From positions 1-38,802 of the forward strand of contig NZ_LYBM01000048.1 of NCBI RefSeq assembly GCF_001707825.1: a stretch of DNA of 38,802 nt, written 5' to 3'. This DNA is from Veronia pacifica (GTDB taxonomy: Bacteria > Pseudomonadota > Gammaproteobacteria > Enterobacterales > Vibrionaceae). The position numbers and the translations under genes were made by a program. Below are positions 33,195 through 38,802 of this stretch, in pieces (within the stretch, counting starts at the first letter, position 1; every line of letters begins with the position of its first letter). The notes under the pieces were generated by a model. The model searched no databases and was not told where the DNA came from. It saw nothing but the letters and a program-made list of their open reading frames with translations.

Positions 33195-34538
33195 CGTATC
33201 AGTCATTTCTTAGGGATGTGGTGGTCAGTTAGGAATGGGCGATAATATTAGCAGAGTGACAGACAGAGTTACCGTCCTCGATGTCCATCGGATGTATAGC
33301 CCGTAATATGGAAGGTCTTTGTGACTGAAAGTGTGTAATACACCGCTCCTAACACATCAATAATAAGCAGTTCATATTGACAGGTAGTGTTTTTCTTCTC
33401 GGATATTCTAAGAAAAGTGCATTTAGTCTTATGTTGAAGTAATGGGCTGGGTTATGGTCGAAGGTTTTCTTTGAGTCAAGAATAGATACAACAAGTAAAT
33501 TAAGTGAGTGAAAATGATTAATGTGGGTATATCTCATAGTCAATATAAACATGATTGCATATTAGGTATTGTTACATTAAAAATTGTTAAATTAAATTAA
33601 TTTAACAATCATGATCTTTAATGAAAAAATGTAAGCGTAAATAAAAATATCTGATAAGGTTAATTTATATTTTGTGTTTGTTGATGAGATTCTCGTCACA
33701 CTTCTATAATATCTTTTTCTTAATGCGTGAAATATAAAAAACATCTGGTATGGTTTAAATACCACTTGATAAGACTTAGAAAAAACCTCTGTGGTTAAAT
33801 AGTAAGTGGGATGTGAACAAAACACTTAAAAGGTGATTATAAACAAATTGAAAACAACGTTAGGGCTAAGTTTACGCAGGCACAAACGCCTGCCTTTTTT
33901 TAAAAAGTTTGTGACGAATCGTCATAGCCAGATAAGAAATCATTATTTCAAAGATAAATAAATTAGCAATTGTTTAATTGTTAAATATATAATTTCTGTA
34001 TTTTTTAATGTTCGTAAAACTGGTCAATTCCATCTTAATATAAAATAGTCTTGATAAGAAATCCTCTATTTATTATCAATAAGATTGAAAATAAGAAGGG
34101 CTAATATTATTCTTCCATACACGACTATATTGAAATTTAGAATAAATTTCTTTGCTAGTAAATGGTAGGTTTTTTAGCTCTTTAATAAAATTTCTAGAGT
34201 GTTGATTTTCGATGTTACCACATCACTGTTGATTTCCTTCGCCAATAATTTCAACATTATTTTCTGTTCCAAGCCCTAAAGAAGAGTGTCCATGGGGTGT
34301 TATATCTAAAAATAATGCCGCCGACTGTTTCGGTATTTAATGGGTATGACGCTATTGAATCAAGCCTTAGAACTACTTAGTAGAACGGTAGAAAGTATCA
34401 CCTCATTTCTTCAAGAGCCGCTTCACTTTAATTTGAAGAGGGCTTCTGAAACCGCGTAACGCGACCTTTGCGAGGCGAGTGGACGAAAAGCGTTATTGCG
34501 ATGTGCACTAGACAATACTATTGTTGAAATCAGGTTAC
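33195..34538. other. Long AT-rich intergenic region with an orphan terminator
   Basis: About 1.34 kb without a recognised gene. Short minus-strand frames exist near 33349-33552 and 33592-33825, but they are AT-rich, without ribosome sites or familiar features. An isolated plus-strand terminator at 33876-33901 and a palindrome at 33912-33924 are the only clear structures. The stretch 34200-34520 is less AT-rich and might be a decayed gene, but I could not read a family from it. Confidence 0.5.
33876..33901 (+). terminator. Orphan Rho-independent terminator (possible small RNA 3' end)
   Basis: GCAGGC (33876-33881), a six-base loop and GCCTGC (33888-33893) are followed by CTTTTTTT. The nearest plus-strand gene, vctC, ends over 700 bases upstream and already has its own terminator, so this hairpin should end some other transcript. 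Confidence 0.72.
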
Positions 34539-35042
34539 TCAGTCTTTACTCATTGGGACCATAGCACTCCAAACACCATCCTTTAGTATTTTGTGATACA
34601 AGGCTGCAATGATATGTACTGAGATAAGTGCATAGCTGGACGAAACAGATAGCTCATGTAGTACAACAATACTGTCAATGAGGAGACCTTCACTTTTTCC
34701 TTGCCAAAAGAGTCCACCAATTATCAAGCCTGAAATTGCGATTATGGCCAAACTTAGATACATGCCAAGATGTACTATTCTCGCAGCTTTTTTCTGCCAT
34801 TCCGGTGATTCACTGGGCAATGAAGTCTGAGTATTTTTCATGTAAACAAAACGTATCCCGAGAAGGGTAACAAAAAGAAAGGCGAAGACGATTTCAAAAA
34901 CCAAGAGAGATTCGTCTTCTAATTGGCTTATATCATTGACTTGTTTTATGACGCCATAGATGAATATGATAACAAAGCTCCAGTGAAGCACTTTTGCTAA
35001 AAAACTATATCCTCTATTTGATTGCTGCTCGTTAACATCCAC
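34539..35042 (-). CDS. Cytochrome b561 family protein
   Basis: The 167-residue protein has four membrane helices and the His residues expected for two b-type haems: His20 (VLHW), His91 (VHLGMY), His129 (VLHE) and His143/His150 in the last helix. It resembles E. coli CybB-type cytochrome b561, which passes electrons from quinol, or to oxygen or superoxide, in the inner membrane. The start is GTG 35042, with AAGGA seven bases ahead. It stands alone in an AT-rich stretch. No redox partner is encoded next to it, so the physiological role is open. Confidence 0.88.
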   Translation of the reverse strand: MDVNEQQSNRGYSFLAKVLHWSFVIIFIYGVIKQVNDISQLEDESLLVFEIVFAFLFVTLLGIRFVYMKNTQTSLPSESPEWQKKAARIVHLGMYLSLAIIAISGLIIGGLFWQGKSEGLLIDSIVVLHELSVSSSYALISVHIIAALYHKILKDGVWSAMVPMSKD

Positions 35043-35733
35043 AAAGCTATCCTTTTCTTTATTTATAAATCCCTTAATTGAGTTTTAAGGTTAACCATTT
35101 AACAAAAGGTTAACAAGCGCTTCTGAGCTAATGGGTGTTTAACAGTCGGATAGAAGTGGTAATGCTCATCTAACATGAGTTTTTATTAGTGATATTCTGT
35201 GCAGAACATTTATGAATAAGCACCACAAGCCCACACTATAGTCACTGACTATTGATGCCCTTACCAGACAACCTAAATAGTATTTATAAAACTATGATAT
35301 TATTTAATTTATATTCAATTTTAGTAACCGCTTATCTATCCATCCAACAGAGGTAATGTCACCAGTGGTATATCTCTTTTGCAGGAGTTCTGCGATATTT
35401 TCTTGTCATGCGAGTATATTGATTGCGTAAAACATTTATGTCGCTTCACGTTAACTCTTTGATAATTATTAATACAACATCTGCTCTACTATCATGAAAT
35501 GAAATGTTGTTATTCGGGGAGGCACAATTCTCGTACAGATTTTTCTGACAACCTCCTATCTTATGGTCAGCCGTATTGTTGCTCTATGTGTTTGAAAGGA
35601 GGAACATCGGGAATGGTTCTCGCACATGCTCAATACCAATCTTGATATCTGACGCTTAGTGGTCGCGTCACAATATGAATTTTTCTGTCTTTCTGTTCGA
35701 CGGAACAAGGATAAAAAAGGGGAAATTTCAGAG
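35043..35733. other. AT-rich leader and intergenic region before the GS-like operon
   Basis: About 690 bases. The left half shows nothing certain. The right half has an inverted repeat ACAACAT (35474-35480)/ATGTTGT (35504-35510), the purine-rich GGGGAGG (35516-35522), a CCTCCT (35552-35557), a strong AAAGGAGG (35595-35602), and a ten-codon frame (35613-35645). These could build a leader with switching pairings ahead of the GS-like gene. Confidence 0.45.
35613..35645 (+). CDS. Possible leader peptide of ten residues
   Basis: ATG 35613 to TGA 35645 encodes MVLAHAQYQS. The consensus ribosome site AAAGGAGG lies ten bases ahead, better than that of the GS-like gene itself. It ends 88 bases before that gene. 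There is no run of one amino acid as in classical attenuators. It may be a real small leader or a chance frame. Confidence 0.3.
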   Translation: MVLAHAQYQS

Positions 35734-37101
35734 ATGGAAGCAAGAGATGTAAAAAGTGTTGCTGATGCTAAACAAATTTTAGAAGACCGACGCTTAACCC
35801 ATGTCAAAGTCGGATTATTTGACAATGATGGAGTCATGCGTGGCAAATACATGTCGAAAGAGAAATTCTTCTCCTCGTTAGATAAGGGGTTTGCTTTCTG
35901 TGATGTTGTGCTTGGCTGGGACGTAAAAGATCAGCTTTACGACAATACACAATACACTGGCTGGCACACTGGGTATCCGGATGCACCTGTCAGGGTCTTG
36001 CCAGAAACTTGCCGGGATGTGTTAGATGAAGATGGCATGTTGTTGTTTGTGGCGGAGTTTTCTGGCGAGGCGGAAATGGTCTGCCCAAGAGCAACTCTGA
36101 GGCGGGTACTGCAAAAGGCAGACGACATGGGCTTTGATGTTTTCGCTGCCCTTGAGTATGAATTTTTCATCTTTGATGAAACACCACATTCGATCAGAGA
36201 AAAAGGATTCAGAAACATCAAACCAATTACTCCGGACTGGTTTGGTTATTCCATGATTAGGAATTCTACCTATTCAGGTTTGTACAAAGCGATTCTTGCC
36301 ATGGGTGAAACGATGGATTTTCCCATTGAAGGTATTCATTCCGAAACTGGCCCTGGCGTTATTGAAGCTGCGCTTTCTGTCGACAGTGCTTTAAATGCCG
36401 CAGATAAAGCCGCTCTGTTTAAGACTTATATGAAGGTTCTGGCTCAGAAAAACGAGATGATGGCGACCTTTATGGCTAAATGGACGAATGACTATCCCGG
36501 CCAGAGTGGACATATACACATATCATTACGCAACAAAGACGGCTCATCAGCCTTCTACGATCCCCATCATCCTTTAAATATGAGTGATACCCAGCGTCAC
36601 TTTATTGCGGGTCAGCAAGAGTTGATGTCGGATGTGTTATGCATGATTGCCCCGACAATAAACAGCTATTCCCGGATGGTTCCCGGTTTCTGGGCGCCAA
36701 CAACAGCAACTTGGGGAGTTGAAAACCGGACAGCTTCTCTCCGATTAATTCCCGGAACGGAAAAGTCACAGCGAGTCGAATATCGCCTTGGTGCAGCTGA
36801 CGCAAATCCCTATCTTGCACTGGCTGCCGCAATCGCCTCTGGTCTTCACGGCATTGAAAATAACCTTGAGCCGACAGATCAAGTGGAAGGCAATGCTTAT
36901 GAACAGGAGCATCCAGCGGCTCTGCAGTTGCCCCGAACCTTGTGGGAGGCCGCTCAGAAATTGAAGCAATCAGATCCGGCAAGGTCATTGTTTGGTGACG
37001 CGTTTGTCGATCATTTTTCTGCATCTCGGGAGTGGGAAGAGCGAGAGTTCCGTAAACATGTCACAGACTGGGAACTCGACAGGTATTTCGAAATTATTTA
37101 G
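35734..37101 (+). CDS. Glutamine synthetase-family gamma-glutamyl-amine ligase (PuuA-like)
   Basis: The 455-residue protein has the full glutamine synthetase fold: an N-terminal beta-grasp part, the catalytic EYEFFIF metal site (about 142-148), GPGVIEAAL, the ATP/metal segment GQSGHIHISL, and ENRTASLRLIPG with RVEYRLGAADANPY. The fast-growing branch with VGLFDNDGVMRGK near the N-terminus is that of gamma-glutamylputrescine synthetase and relatives, not of the nitrogen-assimilation GlnA. It should join glutamate to an amine using ATP. ATG 35734 is chosen over 35659 because homologues lack the longer start and GGGG lies ahead. It is 10 bases from the aldehyde dehydrogenase. Confidence 0.87.
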   Translation: MEARDVKSVADAKQILEDRRLTHVKVGLFDNDGVMRGKYMSKEKFFSSLDKGFAFCDVVLGWDVKDQLYDNTQYTGWHTGYPDAPVRVLPETCRDVLDEDGMLLFVAEFSGEAEMVCPRATLRRVLQKADDMGFDVFAALEYEFFIFDETPHSIREKGFRNIKPITPDWFGYSMIRNSTYSGLYKAILAMGETMDFPIEGIHSETGPGVIEAALSVDSALNAADKAALFKTYMKVLAQKNEMMATFMAKWTNDYPGQSGHIHISLRNKDGSSAFYDPHHPLNMSDTQRHFIAGQQELMSDVLCMIAPTINSYSRMVPGFWAPTTATWGVENRTASLRLIPGTEKSQRVEYRLGAADANPYLALAAAIASGLHGIENNLEPTDQVEGNAYEQEHPAALQLPRTLWEAAQKLKQSDPARSLFGDAFVDHFSASREWEEREFRKHVTDWELDRYFEII

Positions 37102-37110
37102 GGCGGGCAG

Positions 37111-38508
37111 ATGGATAGAATTCGCACCATATCTCCGGTCGATGGCCAAATATATGTAGAGCGGACAATGGCGTCAGCTGGTGACATTTCAGCATCTATT
37201 GCGAGAGCAGAAAAAGCCCAGTCATATTGGCAAGCACTTCCACTTTCGGCACGTAAAGTATTTTGTAGTAAAGCAGTAGAGTACCTCGTTGCCAATAAAC
37301 GGGTAATAGCGGAAGAAATCACATGGATGATGGGAAGACCCATTGCATTCAGTGGTGGTGAGGTAGATGGGGTGGAAGAGCGGGCAAGACATATGATTGC
37401 CATTGCTGAGGATTCGCTAGCCTCAATAGCTTTACCAGACAAACCCGGCTTTAATCGATATATCAAACGAGTTCCACTCGGTACCGTGTTTGTGATTGCG
37501 CCATGGAATTATCCTTACCTGACAGCGATAAATGCCATTATTCCCGCGTTGCTTGCGGGCAATACTGTGGTACTAAAACATTCTGCGCAGACCCCTCTTT
37601 GTGCAGAGAGATTATTTGAGGCCTTTCAACACGTCGGATTGCCGGAAGGGGTTTTTCAATATCTTCACCTCAGCCATGCAGATACCGAGAAGGTCATTCA
37701 GGCAACTCAGGTTCGTCACGTTGCTTTTACCGGCTCAGTTCCGGGTGGGGCAATGGTAGAAAAAGCCGTCGCGGGACGCTTCATCAGTTCTGGACTAGAA
37801 CTGGGCGGTAAAGATCCTGCCTATATACGGAAGGATGCAGACATTGAAACCGCAGTGGAAACAGTCATCGATGGGGCATTTTTTAATTCAGGCCAGTCTT
37901 GCTGCGGTATCGAGCGGCTTTATATTCATCAATCGATTTATGATGAGGTGATTGAAAAATCAGTTGAGGTCGTCAGGCGTTACCAATTGGGAAGGCCGGA
38001 TGATACTTCAACCACGCTTGGGCCGTTAGTCAAAACAGGGGCAGCTGATTTTGTCAGGGGACAGGTGGATGAAGCGATTCGCCAGGGCGCAATGCCGTTA
38101 ATTGATCAAAGTGAATTTGCGATGCATAAGCCGGGCACGCCATACCTTGCCCCTCAACTTCTCTCTCATGTTAACCATAGTATGCGGGTGATGCATGAAG
38201 AAACGTTTGGTCCGGTACTGGGTGTCATGTCGGTTGCGGATGATCACGAGGCTCTTTCACTGATGAATGACAGTGAATTTGGTCTCACTGCCGCTGTGTT
38301 CACTCAGGATCAGCAAGTGGGCGAGAGGTTGGCTGACGATATAGATACGGGAACTGTTTTCCTGAACCGCTGTGACTATCTGGATCCCGGTCTGGCATGG
38401 GTTGGTGTGAAGAACTCTGGAAGAGGTTGTACTTTGTCTCAGGTTGGATTTGAAATGCTGACCCGGCCCAAGTCGTATCACATCAAAAAGCCCGGAGGTG
38501 ACAAATGA
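37111..38508 (+). CDS. NAD(P)-dependent aldehyde dehydrogenase
   Basis: The 465-residue protein has the family landmarks: APWNYPYLTAINAIIPALLAG region (about 130-150), FTGSVPGG, the catalytic Glu230 in LELGGKDP, and the catalytic Cys264 in GQSCCG. It should oxidise an aldehyde to an acid. In its operon, between a gamma-glutamyl ligase and an iron alcohol dehydrogenase, the substrate may be a gamma-glutamylated amino aldehyde, as for PuuC in putrescine breakdown. That is inference. It starts nine bases after the ligase gene and its stop overlaps the next ATG (ATGA). Confidence 0.9.
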   Translation: MDRIRTISPVDGQIYVERTMASAGDISASIARAEKAQSYWQALPLSARKVFCSKAVEYLVANKRVIAEEITWMMGRPIAFSGGEVDGVEERARHMIAIAEDSLASIALPDKPGFNRYIKRVPLGTVFVIAPWNYPYLTAINAIIPALLAGNTVVLKHSAQTPLCAERLFEAFQHVGLPEGVFQYLHLSHADTEKVIQATQVRHVAFTGSVPGGAMVEKAVAGRFISSGLELGGKDPAYIRKDADIETAVETVIDGAFFNSGQSCCGIERLYIHQSIYDEVIEKSVEVVRRYQLGRPDDTSTTLGPLVKTGAADFVRGQVDEAIRQGAMPLIDQSEFAMHKPGTPYLAPQLLSHVNHSMRVMHEETFGPVLGVMSVADDHEALSLMNDSEFGLTAAVFTQDQQVGERLADDIDTGTVFLNRCDYLDPGLAWVGVKNSGRGCTLSQVGFEMLTRPKSYHIKKPGGDK

Positions 38509-38802
38509 ATCAGTGGAATTACCCCACAGCGATGACAATTGGTGACGGCAGTCTCTGCAGTCTCCCGTCCGCGTGCGCTACTCATAATATAAGGCATCCT
38601 CTTTTAGTCACTGATCCCGGGATCCTTGCATTGCCAATGTGTGAGCAGGTGATCGCGCTTTGTCAGGAGGCCGGACTTGCTCTTGGGGTATTTAGTCATG
38701 TCAAAAGCAATCCGACAGGAGAGAATGTTGAACAGGGCGTTAAGGCTTATCAAAGTGGCGGTCACGATGGCATTATTGTGCTGGGGGGAGGCTCTGCTCT
38801 CG
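38505..38802 (+). CDS. Iron-containing alcohol dehydrogenase (partial, runs off the window)
   Basis: The first 99 codons are visible. ATG 38505 overlaps the aldehyde dehydrogenase stop in ATGA and has the strong site GGAGGTG at 38494-38500. The translation reads MNQWNYPTAMTIGDGSL at the start, HPLLVTDPGI, FSHVKSNPTGENVEQGV and DGIIVLGGGS, the NAD-binding pattern of group III (iron) alcohol dehydrogenases. The metal-binding half lies beyond the end. It should interconvert an alcohol and an aldehyde and so feed the neighbouring aldehyde dehydrogenase. Confidence 0.88.
   Translation, partial: MNQWNYPTAMTIGDGSLCSLPSACATHNIRHPLLVTDPGILALPMCEQVIALCQEAGLALGVFSHVKSNPTGENVEQGVKAYQSGGHDGIIVLGGGSAL

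Noticed and set aside
33349-33552. Minus-strand frame of 67 codons in the same gap
   Set aside because: Same reasons; no support beyond being open.
33592-33825. Minus-strand frame of 77 codons in the AT-rich gap
   Set aside because: Composition is that of random AT-rich DNA, with no ribosome site, no hydrophobic pattern and no familiar motif.
34381-34500. Possible remnant of a transposon or tRNA-like element
   Set aside because: The bases are less AT-rich than around, but no cloverleaf, terminal repeats or transposase motif could be read on either strand.
1-38802. CRISPR array, prophage, integron or genomic island
   Set aside because: No regularly spaced repeats, integrase, phage structural genes or attachment repeats were seen; most genes are typical chromosomal genes.

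Overview
The window looks like a chromosomal segment of a marine member of the Vibrionaceae, perhaps near Grimontia, Enterovibrio or Photobacterium. This rests on a torCAD/torR trimethylamine N-oxide (TMAO) respiration locus, a TfoY-type regulator behind a cyclic-di-GMP riboswitch, a VctPDGC-type catecholate siderophore importer, and DUF2947 and similar lineage-restricted proteins. The exact genus is an inference from gene content. No prophage, integron, CRISPR array, rRNA, tRNA or intact insertion sequence was recognised.

Layout. 1-5.5 kb: a small membrane protein, an AmmeMemoRadiSam B/A pair (amrB-amrA), a HAD phosphatase, a helical-repeat protein and an exported Nudix-PAP2 fusion. 5.6-7.8 kb: the divergent purine nucleoside exporter/regulator pair punC/punR. 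7.8-14.1 kb (minus strand): an operon headed by a membrane VTT-domain/flavoprotein disulfide reductase fusion, followed by ynjB, ynjC, ynjD and ynjF. The permease gene ynjC is broken by an apparent one-base deletion. 14.1-16.3 kb: an AT-rich stretch with a small membrane protein, then tfoY with its c-di-GMP-I riboswitch. 16.5-17.6 kb: purR. 17.8-23.5 kb: torCAD (minus) and divergent torR (plus), with decameric tor boxes between them. 23.5-24.5 kb: a DUF2947 protein and a lipoprotein, where torS/torT might have been expected.

24.7-29.2 kb: an acid-inducible-type arginine decarboxylase (adiA) divergent from a PotE-like amino acid/polyamine antiporter and a His-rich membrane-anchored small protein. 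29.5-33.1 kb: a four-gene siderophore ABC importer (vctPDGC) with a possible Fur box. 33.2-34.5 kb: a long AT-rich gap holding an orphan terminator that may mark a small RNA. 34.5-35.0 kb: a cytochrome b561. 35.7 kb to the end: a glutamine-synthetase-like ligase, an aldehyde dehydrogenase and an iron alcohol dehydrogenase cut by the window edge. These three probably form a gamma-glutamylation route for an amine or amino alcohol.

Themes that join the genes: anaerobic TMAO respiration (torCADR); purine control (purR, punR/punC); amine and polyamine handling (adiA, potE-like, GS-like/ALDH/ADH); iron uptake (vct); c-di-GMP control of motility, secretion or competence through tfoY; and an uncharacterised membrane redox/ABC import system (VTT-flavoprotein plus ynjBCDF). 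In E. coli the ynj genes likewise sit next to VTT-family genes (ydjX/ydjZ), so the fusion seen here makes a functional link more likely.
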